Assembly (NCBI GenBank): GCA_964461435.1 | Contig: CAYWUI010000021.1 | Location: 1 to 54,881, forward strand | Direction of reading: 5' to 3' | Length of the DNA: 54,881 nucleotides | Source of the DNA: G020354785 sp964461435 | Lineage (GTDB): Bacteria > Bacteroidota > Bacteroidia > Bacteroidales > UBA10428 | In this document: positions 17,100 through 26,169 of the stretch, in pieces | Layout of the letters: each line of letters opens with the position of its first letter | Position numbering within the stretch: the stretch's first letter is position 1 | Program-made: the position numbers and the translations under genes | Notes under the pieces: generated by a model | The model's input: the letters and a program-made list of their open reading frames with translations, nothing else | Told to the model about the DNA's origin: nothing | Database searches by the model: none

Positions 17100-18245
17100 A
17101 TGTACATATTCTGGATAACTGCGCTAACAATACTCTTATTATATTCCATCAGAATATTTCGTTACCGGGCGGGATGGAAGAGGGCTGCCGAGTTTTCACC
17201 CGATAGTTATTCCCGGGAAATATCTGTCAGCGTTATCGTTCCCTTTAGAAATGAGGAAAACAATATCCAGGGATTAATAAAGGACCTGGCGAACCAGAAT
17301 TATCCCGGACAATTATATGAAGTGCTTTTAATAGATGATCACTCTGAAGATTCAACTGCAGGGATAATTAAGAACTATTGCAGGGATATTAGTAATTTCA
17401 GGCTTATTCAGTTGCCGGTTAATATTTCCGGTAAAAAGGCAGCTATTAAAGCCGGAATTGAAAATGCGGCAGGGAAACTGATTATAACTACTGATGCTGA
17501 CTGCAGGACCGGCCGAAACTGGATTTCTGCAGTCACTTCGTTTTATCTTCTTGATGATAAACCTAAAATGATTATCGGATTAGTGGATCTTTTACCCGAG
17601 GCTTCTTTTTTTAAAAAATTCCAGCAACTTGAATTCTTAAGTCTTATCGGCTCAGGGGCAGGGGCCGCAGGCATATCACATCCCGTTTATTGTAACGGGG
17701 CAAATCTTATATATGAAAAAGAACTGTATTATAAATTTAGGGATCCTTTGAGTGATACTTCTGTATCGGGAGATGATACATTGTTCATGCTTAAAGTTAA
17801 AAAAAATTATCAGCATGAGATCAAACTGTTAAAATCGAGAGATGCTATAGTATATACAAAACCACAGCTCAGTTTTCGTGATTTTATAAGGCAAAGAATA
17901 AGATGGGCATCAAAGGCAAAATATTATAAAGATTACGATATTATATATACATCAATAGTAGTGTTTGCTTTAAATGTGTCTATACTTATTTCAATGATTT
18001 TAATGTTCACCGGTAACCACTTTTTGTTGTATCCCGCATTGTTAACCGGTAAGACTATAGCAGATTTTACTATTCTTAACAGTATACTTAAATTTTTCAA
18101 CAAAAGAGACCTGTTAAACTATTTGATTATTTTTCAGATTATTTATCCCCTGTATATTTCATTTACAGGAATACTCGGTAATATTGCCGGCTATAAATGG
18201 AAGAACAGAAAATATGCAGGCTTTAATTTCCCATTTCTGAAATAA
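17100..18245 (+). CDS. Membrane-associated family 2 glycosyltransferase
   Basis: A 381-residue GT2 enzyme: one N-terminal membrane helix (residues 1-20), a GT-A catalytic domain, and two to three C-terminal helices (about 280-360). Catalytic landmarks are SVIVPFRNEENN, the nucleotide-binding IDDHSED, the DAD metal site in TTDADCRTG, GDDTLF, and the QRIRWASK motif that matches the Q/RxxRW signature of processive and related enzymes. It probably transfers a sugar to a lipid or polysaccharide in envelope synthesis, but donor and acceptor are unknown. The 3' end overlaps the convergent recQ by 23 bp. It may be co-transcribed with the hybrid kinase upstream. Confidence 0.88.
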   Translation: MYIFWITALTILLLYSIRIFRYRAGWKRAAEFSPDSYSREISVSVIVPFRNEENNIQGLIKDLANQNYPGQLYEVLLIDDHSEDSTAGIIKNYCRDISNFRLIQLPVNISGKKAAIKAGIENAAGKLIITTDADCRTGRNWISAVTSFYLLDDKPKMIIGLVDLLPEASFFKKFQQLEFLSLIGSGAGAAGISHPVYCNGANLIYEKELYYKFRDPLSDTSVSGDDTLFMLKVKKNYQHEIKLLKSRDAIVYTKPQLSFRDFIRQRIRWASKAKYYKDYDIIYTSIVVFALNVSILISMILMFTGNHFLLYPALLTGKTIADFTILNSILKFFNKRDLLNYLIIFQIIYPLYISFTGILGNIAGYKWKNRKYAGFNFPFLK

Positions 18246-20415
18246 ACTTTATTCGCATCAGTCTGATATCTTCTTCTGTAAATTCGTCCTCGCCAAGTTC
18301 CTGAAGTGCATCCTCTACTGATTCGCTTTCCGCTACTTCTCTGAAGTAATCAAATATTTCCTGCTGACGCTCTTTATCGATTACATAATCAATGAAATAG
18401 TCAATGTTTAGCTTTGTTCCTGAATTTACTATCGATTCGATTTCATCCAGCAGTCCATTTATATCCAGATTTTTTGCCTCTGCAATATCTTCAAGAGATA
18501 TCTTCCTGTCAATACTTTGAATAATATATACTTTAAGTCCTGATTTATTTATTACGGATTTTACTATCATGTCCTGGGGGCGGATAATCTCTTTCTCCTC
18601 TACATATTTTTTAATTAGTTCAACGAATTCTTTTCCGTATTTTTTTGCCTTTCCTATTCCTACGCCCGTGATATTCTGCAATTCTTCAATGTTTACAGGA
18701 TACTGAATAGCCATGTCCTCGAGGGAAGGATCCTGAAATATTACAAAAGGGGGTAGTTTCAGTGTCCTGGATGTTTTTTTTCTCAGGTCTTTCAGAATAC
18801 TTAACAGTTCGTCATCAACAGCCCCGCTTTTCATAGCAGGAGTAATAATATCATCATCATCATCAGTGTCTGCATATTCATGATCTTCGGATAACATGAA
18901 TGGTGAAGGATTTTTAATAAATTCATGCCCTTTGTCTGTAAGCTTCAGTAATCCGTAATTTTCAATTTCTTTTTCAATAAGCCTCGCTATCAGTGCCTGG
19001 CGAATGACGGCGCCCCAAAACCTGGGGGTTTTTTCACTACCAATGCCGAAAAGCTCAATTTTGTGATGCTTATATGATCTGATGGCATTATTCTTTATAC
19101 CTGACAGCATGTTGGCAATATGATCGGCCTTAAATTTTTCCTTTACAGCAATTATAACATTTAATACTTTGATAATATAGTCCTGTCCTTCAAACTGCTT
19201 TTTGGGATGCAGGCAATTATCACAATTGTTGCAGTTCACTTTCATTTCCTCACCAAAGTAACTCAGGAGCTGCTTCACTCTGCACAGAGAGGATTCGGCA
19301 TAGGAAACAGTTTCCAGCAATAATTGCTTGCCAATTTCCTGTTCAGCAACCGGTTTACCCTGCATGAATTTTTCAAGTTTTTGGATATCCTTGTAGCTGT
19401 AAAAGGCGATACATTTACCTTCACCACCATCCCTGCCTGCCCGTCCTGTTTCCTGGTAGTAACCTTCAAGGCTTTTTGGTATGTCATAGTGTATAACGAA
19501 GCGGACATCGGGCTTATCAATGCCCATACCAAAAGCTATTGTTGCGACAATTACATCTGCATCTTCCATCAAAAATTTGTCCTGGTTTTCAGTTCTTGTA
19601 ACCGAATCCATTCCTGCGTGATAAGGTAATGCTTTAATACCGTTAACCTTCAGTGTCTCGGTCAGTTCTTCCACTTTTTTTCTGCTCAGGCAATAAATAA
19701 TACCGGATTTCCCATGATTATTTTTTATGTACTTTATTATCTCTTTGGTTACGTTCTTCTTGGGCCGGATTTCATAATACAGATTGGGCCTTCTGAAAGA
19801 TGATTTAAATATGCTGGCATCAAGCATACAAAGATTTTTCTGGATATCGTGCTGCACTTTTGGAGTAGCAGTGGCAGTAAGCGCTATTAACGGGGCAGGA
19901 CCAATTTTATTTATAATAGGCCTGATTCTCCTGTATTCAGGGCGGAAGTCATGTCCCCATTCTGAAATGCAATGGGCTTCATCAATCGCATAAAAAGAAA
20001 TCCTTACATTCTTAAGAAATTTAATATTCTCCTCTTTGGTTAAAGATTCCGGGGCAACATATAAGAGTCTTGTTTTCTGGCTAAGGACATCTTGCTTTAC
20101 TTTTTCAATCTGGGGCTTTGTCAAAGAAGAATTTAAAAAATGGGCTATTCCATCTTCTTCACTAAAACTGCGCATTGAATCTACCTGATTTTTCATTAAG
20201 GCAATAAGTGGTGAAATGACTATTGCAGTACCATCCATCAATAGCGAAGGCAGCTGGTAACACAATGATTTACCACCGCCGGTGGGCATCAATACAAATG
20301 TATCCTTACCTGCCAGGACATTTCTAATTATAAGCTCCTGATTTCCCTTAAATCTCGTAAATCCAAAATACCTCTTGAGGACTTCAGATAATGAAATTTC
20401 TGTTCCAACACTCAT
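18223..20415 (-). CDS. recQ: ATP-dependent DNA helicase RecQ
   Basis: A 3'-5' superfamily 2 helicase that works in recombination repair and fork restart. Motifs in order: Q-loop region YFGFTRFKGNQ, Walker A PTGGGKSLCYQLP, DEAH box in AIDEAHCISEWGHDFR, motif III ALTATAT, motif VI QETGRAGRDG. The zinc-binding module follows (CRVKQLLSYFGEE...CNNCDNC), then a winged-helix domain and a HRDC domain (near LRKKTSRTLKLPPFVIFQD). About 100 further residues form an extra C-terminal region seen in Bacteroidota RecQ. The start is set at the ATG at 20415 (MSVGTEISL); a GTG two codons upstream (20421) is possible. recQ is commonly near tig-clpP-clpX in Bacteroidota, as here. Confidence 0.97.
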   Translation of the reverse strand: MSVGTEISLSEVLKRYFGFTRFKGNQELIIRNVLAGKDTFVLMPTGGGKSLCYQLPSLLMDGTAIVISPLIALMKNQVDSMRSFSEEDGIAHFLNSSLTKPQIEKVKQDVLSQKTRLLYVAPESLTKEENIKFLKNVRISFYAIDEAHCISEWGHDFRPEYRRIRPIINKIGPAPLIALTATATPKVQHDIQKNLCMLDASIFKSSFRRPNLYYEIRPKKNVTKEIIKYIKNNHGKSGIIYCLSRKKVEELTETLKVNGIKALPYHAGMDSVTRTENQDKFLMEDADVIVATIAFGMGIDKPDVRFVIHYDIPKSLEGYYQETGRAGRDGGEGKCIAFYSYKDIQKLEKFMQGKPVAEQEIGKQLLLETVSYAESSLCRVKQLLSYFGEEMKVNCNNCDNCLHPKKQFEGQDYIIKVLNVIIAVKEKFKADHIANMLSGIKNNAIRSYKHHKIELFGIGSEKTPRFWGAVIRQALIARLIEKEIENYGLLKLTDKGHEFIKNPSPFMLSEDHEYADTDDDDDIITPAMKSGAVDDELLSILKDLRKKTSRTLKLPPFVIFQDPSLEDMAIQYPVNIEELQNITGVGIGKAKKYGKEFVELIKKYVEEKEIIRPQDMIVKSVINKSGLKVYIIQSIDRKISLEDIAEAKNLDINGLLDEIESIVNSGTKLNIDYFIDYVIDKERQQEIFDYFREVAESESVEDALQELGEDEFTEEDIRLMRIKFISEMGN

Positions 20416-20482
20416 ATCCACCTAAAATTATTTCTTTGATTATTTCATGCGGTTTTTGGTTCCAGTCAATTTATATTATTAT

Positions 20483-20521
20483 AAGGAATGATATCCTGTC
20501 TTTTTCAAGGAATTGCATCCT
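20483..20521. repeat. Two AAGGAATnnnATCCT elements between recQ and tatC
   Basis: AAGGAATGATATCCT (20483-20497) and AAGGAATTGCATCCT (20507-20521) are direct copies 24 bp apart, identical except for the three central bases, and each is an imperfect inverted repeat (AGGA-N6-TCCT). This arrangement looks like tandem operator sites. They lie 68 bp before the recQ start codon and about 200 bp before tatC. Confidence 0.5.
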
Positions 20522-20617
20522 TTATACGCTGATTATTAATAAATGTTTTATTAATGAGTATATGTATAATAATAGACATAAAAGTATCTTTCAATCTTAA
20601 TAATTAAGAATTATCAA

Positions 20618-20625
20618 TACATTTG
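20618..20625 (+). promoter_or_regulatory. Possible -7 element for tatC-lptB
   Basis: TACATTTG fits TAnnTTTG; the -33 window has only TCTT. Position about 78 bp before the tatC ATG. Confidence 0.33.
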
Positions 20626-20702
20626 TAATATTAAATTTATGATTTTTTTTTCAATTTTACTATATTCTGTTTTGTTAAATTTCCTTAATAACATATATGT
20701 AG

Positions 20703-21518
20703 ATGGCAGAGCAAAACAAGGGTGAGATGACATTTCTTGAACATTTAGAGGAATTGAGGTGGCATTTTATACGTTCAATTGTTGCTGTTACAGTTGCTGC
20801 AATAGTTACTTTTATTTTTAAAGACATTGTATTTGACAGAATAATATTCGGACCGAGGACACCGGATTTTCTGACCAACAGGCTGCTCTGCAAGCTTGGC
20901 AAAATAGTAAATAGTGAGCGGTTGTGTATAAATTCAAATCCAACCCAGTTACAGAATATTCAAATGACCGGTCAGTTCATGACGCACATAAAGATATCTC
21001 TTATAGGAGGTCTTGTTATAGCATTTCCATATATATTCTATGAGTTCTGGAGATTTATAAACCCGGCTTTACATGAAAATGAAAGAAGAACCAGCAGGGG
21101 AGCCGTATTTTATAGCTCTTTGCTATTCATTATGGGTGTGCTTTTCGGATATTATGTAATATCTCCTTTATCAGTTAATTTTTTGGAGAATTACCATGTA
21201 AGTAATAAAGTAGTCAATGAAATTAATCTTACGTCTTATATATCTATAATAGCAACCGTTGTGCTGGCGAGCGGAGTCCTGTTTGAACTGCCTGTTATAA
21301 TTTATTTCCTGAGTAAAATCGGAATAATTACACCTGCTTTTCTCAAGAAATACAGGAGACATTCGATAATTGTTATCCTTGCTGTTGCGGCAATTATTAC
21401 TCCCCCTGATGTGTTTAGTCAGATTTTGGTATCTTTCCCGTTAATTGCGTTGTATGAATTAAGCATATCAATATCGAAAAGAATTCACAGAAAACAGGAA
21501 GAGAAGCTTGCTGGTTAA
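20703..21518 (+). CDS. tatC: Sec-independent protein translocase TatC
   Basis: Core receptor of the twin-arginine translocon, which exports folded proteins across the inner membrane. The 271-residue protein has six predicted helices, with the conserved cytoplasmic N-terminus MTFLEHLEELRWHFIRS, the FPYIFYEFWRFINPAL stretch of the first cytoplasmic loop region, and the C-terminal AAIITPPDVFSQILVSFPL. An insertion between helices 1 and 2 (about residues 45-90) is the enlarged periplasmic loop typical of Bacteroidota. tatA is not in the window. lptB begins 19 bp after the stop, so the two genes form a transcription unit. Confidence 0.96.
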   Translation: MAEQNKGEMTFLEHLEELRWHFIRSIVAVTVAAIVTFIFKDIVFDRIIFGPRTPDFLTNRLLCKLGKIVNSERLCINSNPTQLQNIQMTGQFMTHIKISLIGGLVIAFPYIFYEFWRFINPALHENERRTSRGAVFYSSLLFIMGVLFGYYVISPLSVNFLENYHVSNKVVNEINLTSYISIIATVVLASGVLFELPVIIYFLSKIGIITPAFLKKYRRHSIIVILAVAAIITPPDVFSQILVSFPLIALYELSISISKRIHRKQEEKLAG

Positions 21519-21537
21519 TTAATTTACTGAAATAAAA

Positions 21538-22260
21538 ATGAAACTACGTACTGAAAATTTAGTGAAAAGATACAGATCCAGGGCTGTTGTTAAATATGTC
21601 TCTTTTGATGTTGAACAGGGAGAAATTGTTGGATTACTGGGACCGAATGGAGCAGGTAAAACAACATCCTTTTATATGATAGTCGGACTTATTCCACCTA
21701 ATGAAGGAAAGATATATCTTGATAATGAAGATATTACAAATGAACCGGTATATAAAAGGGCCAGGAAAGGTATAGGTTATCTGTCACAGGAAGCTTCAGT
21801 TTTCAGAAGGCTCACCGTTGAGGATAATATGAGAGCGATACTTGAAATGACAGATTTATCAAAAGAAGAGCAGAAATACAGAACGGAATCGTTATTAAAT
21901 GAATTTGGCCTTAATAAAATCAGAAAAAATCTTGGTATTCAACTATCAGGGGGAGAAAGAAGGAGAACAGAAATTGCCAGGGCCCTTGCTTTAAATCCGA
22001 AATTCATTCTGCTGGATGAACCTTTTGCAGGGGTAGACCCGATTGCTGTTGAAGATATTCAGGAGATCGTAGCAAAACTGAAAACTAAAAATATAGGCAT
22101 CCTAATTACTGACCATAATGTACATGAAACGCTTTCAATAACAGACAGGGCGTATTTGCTTTTTGAAGGAGAAATATTAAAATCAGGCACATCTGAAGAA
22201 CTTGCACAGGATGAACAGGTTAGACGAGTTTACCTGGGCAAGAATTTTGAATTAAGGTAA
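21538..22260 (+). CDS. lptB: Lipopolysaccharide export ABC ATPase LptB
   Basis: Cytoplasmic ATPase of the LptB2FG complex that extracts lipopolysaccharide from the inner membrane. The 240-residue protein carries Walker A GPNGAGKTT (about 35-43), the Q-loop region GYLSQEASVFRRLTVEDN that is characteristic of LptB, signature LSGGERRR, Walker B and D-loop in FILLDEPFAGVDPIAVEDIQ, and the switch His in LITDHNVHETL. The ordering tatC-lptB is conserved in Bacteroidota. A 6-bp inverted repeat GTCAGC/GCTGAC (22269-22289) follows the stop but lacks a U-tract. Confidence 0.95.
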   Translation: MKLRTENLVKRYRSRAVVKYVSFDVEQGEIVGLLGPNGAGKTTSFYMIVGLIPPNEGKIYLDNEDITNEPVYKRARKGIGYLSQEASVFRRLTVEDNMRAILEMTDLSKEEQKYRTESLLNEFGLNKIRKNLGIQLSGGERRRTEIARALALNPKFILLDEPFAGVDPIAVEDIQEIVAKLKTKNIGILITDHNVHETLSITDRAYLLFEGEILKSGTSEELAQDEQVRRVYLGKNFELR

Positions 22261-22350
22261 TTCCCGTGGTCAGCCCTGGAATAGCTGACAGCCTGCATTG
22301 ATAACTGGAATTGTTTAATTCAGGGAATTATAATATTTGGGAAAAAATGG

Positions 22351-22358
22351 TAAATTTG
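22351..22358 (+). promoter_or_regulatory. Possible -7 element of tRNA-Leu(UAG)
   Basis: TAAATTTG is an exact TAnnTTTG match 14 bp before the tRNA; no clear -33 TTTG at the right distance. Confidence 0.42.
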
Positions 22359-22372
22359 CAACCTGAAATTAT

Positions 22373-22454
22373 GCGGATGTGGCGTAATTGGTAGCCGCGC
22401 TAGACTTAGGATCTAGTGCCTTCGGGCGTGGGGGTTCGAGTCCCTTCATCCGCA
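22373..22454 (+). tRNA. tRNA-Leu, anticodon TAG
   Basis: Acceptor stem GCGGATG pairs with CATCCGC, discriminator A at 22454. The anticodon arm CTAGA-CTTAGGA-TCTAG gives anticodon TAG. A long variable arm (TGCCTTCGGGCGT) marks a class II tRNA, and the T loop TTCGAGT is standard. CCA is not encoded. Confidence 0.95.
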
Positions 22455-22462
22455 CTTTTCGG

Positions 22463-22510
22463 AAAACCGCTTGAGTACCTGTAAATATGCGGCATACAGA
22501 GCGGGTTTTT
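22463..22510 (+). terminator. Possible terminator after tRNA-Leu
   Basis: AAAACCGCT (22463-22471) pairs imperfectly with AGCGGGTTTT (22500-22509), one bulge, and is followed by a T-run. The 28-nt loop is long. Confidence 0.42.
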
Positions 22511-22647
22511 AAACAGACTGTATATCCGGCGGAATATATGTACAATATTTTTATGTAGTACTGTCATTTATAAATCAGGATATTAATGTTGGAAATATAT
22601 AGTCATTTAAGTAAGCAGGAATATAAATTATAAATTGAGTTTTTTCT

Positions 22648-24006
22648 ATGAATATTACCAGGGAGAATAAGGATGATCTTAATGCTGTTCTAAGAATAAT
22701 GATTGAGAAAGAAGATTATGAAGAAAGAGTACATAATGTGCTGGGAGACTATCGAAGAAAGGCCAGAATTGACGGATTCAGACCTGGCAAGGTGCCTTTT
22801 GGATTAATAAGCAAGATGTACAGGAGGCCTGTACTTGTTGAAGAGATAAATAAAATTCTTTCAGAGTCTATTACGAAATATTTGATTGACGAAAAGTTGA
22901 ATATTCTGGGAGAGCCACTTCCAAATGAACAGGAGCAGATTCAGATAGACTGGGATAACCAATCGGAATTTAACTTTGCATTCGATATAGGACTGGCTCC
23001 TGAACTGGATATAAGCGTTTCAGCAAAAGACAAAATTCCATTTTACACCGTCAAAATTGATGATCAAATAAGAGCAAAGTATATTGCAAACTATCAATCA
23101 CGCCTTGGTTCCCTGAAAACTGTTGAGGTTGCAGATGAAAAGTCCATTATTAAGGCAGATTTGATACAGGTAGATAGTGAAGGCAATGTTGTAGAAAATG
23201 GCATTAGAGCCGAGGACGTATCAATTTCTCTTGAATTAATTAAAGATGAGAAAATAATAACAAGTTTACTGGGCAGGGTAATAAATGATACACTGACAAT
23301 TGATTTAAAGAAAGCATTCCCAAACAGCGTTGATCTGGCAGCATTGCTTAAAGTCAGTAAAGAAACAGTTGAATTAATGAAAGGGGAATTCAGGCTAATT
23401 ATAAAGAATATCTCAAAGTTTGAAAAGGCTGAAGTCAACCAGGAGTTTTTCGACAGAATTTACGGAAAGGACAATATAAAATCAGAAGATGATTTTGAAA
23501 AGAAACTGGATGAAGACATTAAAGCAAACCTGAATAGAGACTCTGAATATAAGTTCAGACTGGATATAAGGAATGCCTGTTTAAATAAATTCAAAAAAGA
23601 TCTGCCTGAAGAGTTTCTTAAAAGGTGGCTGCTGGCAATAAACAAGGATAAATATACTGAGGAACAGATCAACAAAGACTTTGACCATTTCACGGAAGAC
23701 CTTAAGTGGCAGTTAATAAAAAATAAAGTTATTAAAGAGAATAACATTAAAGTATCGGAAGAAGAAATACTTCAATATGTTAAACAATATGCAAGAATGC
23801 AGTTTATCCAATATTATGGAATAACCAATGTATCAGAAGAAGATCTGAATAAATATGCAAATGAATTGCTAAAAAAAGACGGTGAAAAGAAACAATTCTT
23901 TGAAAGGAAATATGAGGATAAAGTAATAGAGTTTATAAGAAATACAGCAAAAATTGAAAATAAATTGGTATCATTAGAGAAATTTAACAAATTACTTGAA
24001 AAATAG
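22648..24006 (+). CDS. tig: Trigger factor, ribosome-associated chaperone and prolyl isomerase
   Basis: Binds at the ribosomal exit tunnel via L23 and folds nascent chains. The 452-residue protein starts with the ribosome-binding domain carrying the signature GFRPGKVP (residues 43-50). The central FKBP-like domain is present but divergent (residues about 150-240, IIKADLIQVDSEGNV...); classical peptidyl-prolyl isomerase residues are not obvious, as in many Bacteroidota trigger factors. The C-terminal helical arms (270-430) are strongly charged. It heads the cluster tig-clpP-clpX with 34 bp before clpP. Confidence 0.94.
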   Translation: MNITRENKDDLNAVLRIMIEKEDYEERVHNVLGDYRRKARIDGFRPGKVPFGLISKMYRRPVLVEEINKILSESITKYLIDEKLNILGEPLPNEQEQIQIDWDNQSEFNFAFDIGLAPELDISVSAKDKIPFYTVKIDDQIRAKYIANYQSRLGSLKTVEVADEKSIIKADLIQVDSEGNVVENGIRAEDVSISLELIKDEKIITSLLGRVINDTLTIDLKKAFPNSVDLAALLKVSKETVELMKGEFRLIIKNISKFEKAEVNQEFFDRIYGKDNIKSEDDFEKKLDEDIKANLNRDSEYKFRLDIRNACLNKFKKDLPEEFLKRWLLAINKDKYTEEQINKDFDHFTEDLKWQLIKNKVIKENNIKVSEEEILQYVKQYARMQFIQYYGITNVSEEDLNKYANELLKKDGEKKQFFERKYEDKVIEFIRNTAKIENKLVSLEKFNKLLEK

Positions 24007-24040
24007 AAGCCAACCAAATAATATTATTTAAATTAAAATT

Positions 24041-24724
24041 ATGGAAACAAACAAAGATTTCAGGAAATATGCAACAAGGCATTTAGGCATAAGCAGCTTA
24101 ACGCTTGACACGTATACATCCATATACAATAACTATATTTCTCCTACAATAATTGAGGAACGTCAGCTTAACATTGCACAAATGGATGTATTTTCCAGGT
24201 TGATGATGGATAGAATAATTTTTCTGGGATTGCCGATAGATGATTATGTGGCAAATATAATTGAAGCACAGTTGCTTTATCTTGATTCTTCGGACCCCGG
24301 GAAAGATATACAGATTTATTTTAATACACCTGGAGGGGCAGTCCATGCCGGACTGGGAATTTATGATACAATGCAATATATAAGTTGTGATGTGGCAACT
24401 ATATGTACAGGAATGGCGGCATCTATGGGCGCTGTGCTGCTATGCGCGGGTACCAAGGGCAAGAGATCAGCATTAAAACACTCGCGTATAATGATCCACC
24501 AGCCTATGGGCGGTGCACAAGGTCCCGCTTCGGATATAGAAATAACAGCAAGGGAAATTCTTAAATTGCGTAATGAACTGTATAATATCATTGCTGAACA
24601 TTCCGGCAATGCGGTAAAGAAAGTGGAGAAAGATGCTGACAGGGATTACTGGATGACAGCCAGTGAAGCATTAAATTACGGCATGATTGATGATGTTCTT
24701 GTCAGAAGTGTTAAGAAAAAATAA
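24041..24724 (+). CDS. clpP: ATP-dependent Clp protease proteolytic subunit
   Basis: Forms the two-ring serine protease chamber that degrades unfolded substrates delivered by ClpX. The 227-residue sequence has the catalytic triad at exactly the E. coli spacing: Ser128 in GMAASMG, His153 in MIHQPMGG, Asp202 in ADRDYWM (25 and 49 residues apart). An N-terminal segment of about 35 residues precedes the usual mature start (PTIIEERQLN) and may be a propeptide. Other landmarks: FNTPGGAVHAGLGIYDTM and GPASDIEITAREI. It is followed by clpX after a 118-bp gap. Confidence 0.97.
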   Translation: METNKDFRKYATRHLGISSLTLDTYTSIYNNYISPTIIEERQLNIAQMDVFSRLMMDRIIFLGLPIDDYVANIIEAQLLYLDSSDPGKDIQIYFNTPGGAVHAGLGIYDTMQYISCDVATICTGMAASMGAVLLCAGTKGKRSALKHSRIMIHQPMGGAQGPASDIEITAREILKLRNELYNIIAEHSGNAVKKVEKDADRDYWMTASEALNYGMIDDVLVRSVKKK

Positions 24725-24777
24725 ATGATTGTTATATATTAATTAGTCATAATCAAGACTTTTTTAATAACAATTAT

Positions 24778-24785
24778 TAATTTTG
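24778..24785 (+). promoter_or_regulatory. Possible -7 element of a clpX promoter
   Basis: TAATTTTG, exact TAnnTTTG match in the 118-bp clpP-clpX gap; the -33 position is not matched. Would allow clpX expression independent of clpP. Confidence 0.4.
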
Positions 24786-24842
24786 TAGCTCTGTATACTT
24801 TGGTTCAGTAGGTTATAGAATTAGTATTAATAATATTTAGTG

Positions 24843-26063
24843 ATGGATAAATGTTCTTTCTGCGGCAGGGAAAAGAGAGATACTAACCTGCTTATAGCTG
24901 GCATCTCGGGGCATATTTGCGATAGTTGTATTGAACAGGCACATGATATCGTTCAGGAAGAGCTTAAAAAAAATAATGAGTTTGATGTCAACACAATCAA
25001 GTTATTAAAACCTGCCGAAATAAAGAAATTTCTTGATCTTTATGTCATCGGACAGGAGGAAGCCAAGAAATTCATATCAGTCGCTGTATATAATCATTAT
25101 AAGCGGCTGATGCAATCAAATCAGAAGGAAACTGACGATGTGGAGATAGAAAAATCCAATATAATACTTGTTGGAGAGACTGGCACAGGCAAGACACTGC
25201 TGGCACGGACTATAGCAAAAATGCTTCATGTCCCGTTCACAATTGTTGACGCTACAGTCCTCACTGAAGCGGGATATGTTGGTGAAGATATTGAAAGTAT
25301 CCTTACAAGATTGCTTCAGGTTGCAGATTATAATGTTGAAGCTGCAGAAAAAGGTATTGTATTTATTGATGAGATAGATAAAATTGCAAGGAAGAGTGAT
25401 AATCCGTCAATTACCAGGGATGTTTCGGGAGAAGGAGTACAACAGGGATTGCTTAAGCTGCTGGAAGGTTCAATAGTAAATGTTCCTCCCCAGGGAGGGA
25501 GAAAACACCCCGATCAGAAAATGATTCCTGTTAATACAAAGAATATATTATTCATTTGCGGAGGAGCATTCGATGGAATTGAAAAGAAGATAGGACAACG
25601 GTTGAATACCAAGATTGTAGGATATAATGCAAGCCGTAACACAGACAGGATAGAAAAAGACAACCTGCTGCAATATATTGCACCCCAGGATTTGAAATCT
25701 TTCGGGTTAATACCCGAGATAATAGGAAGGCTCCCTGTCTTAAGTTATTTACATCCTCTTGATACTGCAGCTTTGAGAAGAATTTTAACAGAGCCAAAGA
25801 ATTCAATAATTAAACAGTACATAAAACTCTTTGAAATTGACAGAATAGACCTGTCTTTTGAAGAGGATGTGCTGAATTATATTGTCAGGAAGGCTATAGA
25901 ATTTAAATTAGGAGCACGTGGACTGCGTTCTATATGTGAGCATATTATGATTGATGCTATGTTTGAGCTGCCTTCAACAAATACGAATAAAATCGTGGTT
26001 ACACTAAAATACGCAGAGGAAAAACTGGAAAAAGTAAATATGAAAAAGCTGAAGGTTGCATAA
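24843..26063 (+). CDS. clpX: ATP-dependent Clp protease ATP-binding subunit ClpX
   Basis: AAA+ unfoldase that selects substrates and threads them into ClpP. The N-terminal zinc-binding domain has C4-x2-C7 and C26-x2-C29. Walker A is GETGTGKT, Walker B is VFIDEIDK, followed by the ISITRDVSGEGVQQ-like stretch (here NPSITRDVSGEGVQQGLLK) and the pore/IGF-loop region FICGGAFDGIEKKIGQR. The C-terminal sensor-2 region GARGLRSICEHIM is present. The ATG at 24843 gives MDKCSFCG; a GTG one codon upstream is in frame but unlikely. Total 406 residues. Confidence 0.97.
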   Translation: MDKCSFCGREKRDTNLLIAGISGHICDSCIEQAHDIVQEELKKNNEFDVNTIKLLKPAEIKKFLDLYVIGQEEAKKFISVAVYNHYKRLMQSNQKETDDVEIEKSNIILVGETGTGKTLLARTIAKMLHVPFTIVDATVLTEAGYVGEDIESILTRLLQVADYNVEAAEKGIVFIDEIDKIARKSDNPSITRDVSGEGVQQGLLKLLEGSIVNVPPQGGRKHPDQKMIPVNTKNILFICGGAFDGIEKKIGQRLNTKIVGYNASRNTDRIEKDNLLQYIAPQDLKSFGLIPEIIGRLPVLSYLHPLDTAALRRILTEPKNSIIKQYIKLFEIDRIDLSFEEDVLNYIVRKAIEFKLGARGLRSICEHIMIDAMFELPSTNTNKIVVTLKYAEEKLEKVNMKKLKVA

Positions 26064-26066
26064 TAA

Positions 26067-26097
26067 TTTGGTAATATATTTTAAACTGTTATATTTG
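26067..26097 (+). promoter_or_regulatory. Promoter of the trp operon
   Basis: TTTG (26067-26070), 19-nt spacer, TATATTTG (26090-26097): an exact fit to the Bacteroidota -33/-7 consensus, placed right after the clpX stop. Predicted transcription start near 26104, about 20 nt before the leader peptide ATG. Confidence 0.75.
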
Positions 26098-26124
26098 CAG
26101 AAAATTATAATAGTGAATAAAGTA

Positions 26125-26169
26125 ATGTATACAATATGGTGGTGGTTTTTTAATTCGCGTCAACCGTGA
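26125..26169 (+). CDS. trpL: trp operon leader peptide (three tandem Trp codons)
   Basis: ATG at 26125 opens a 14-codon reading frame, MYTIWWWFFNSRQP, ending at TGA 26167-26169. Three consecutive TGG codons (26137-26145) in so short a frame, immediately upstream of a terminator and trpE, are the defining feature of ribosome-mediated attenuation: when charged tRNA-Trp is scarce the ribosome stalls on WWW. The TGA stop lies inside the antiterminator strand ACCGTGAG (26163-26170), so a ribosome finishing the peptide covers that strand. There is no Shine-Dalgarno, as is usual in this phylum. The peptide itself presumably has no function of its own. Confidence 0.85.
   Translation: MYTIWWWFFNSRQP

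Noticed and set aside
22269..22289. GTCAGC/GCTGAC inverted repeat after lptB
   Set aside because: No U-tract follows; more likely chance or an RNA-stability element than a terminator.
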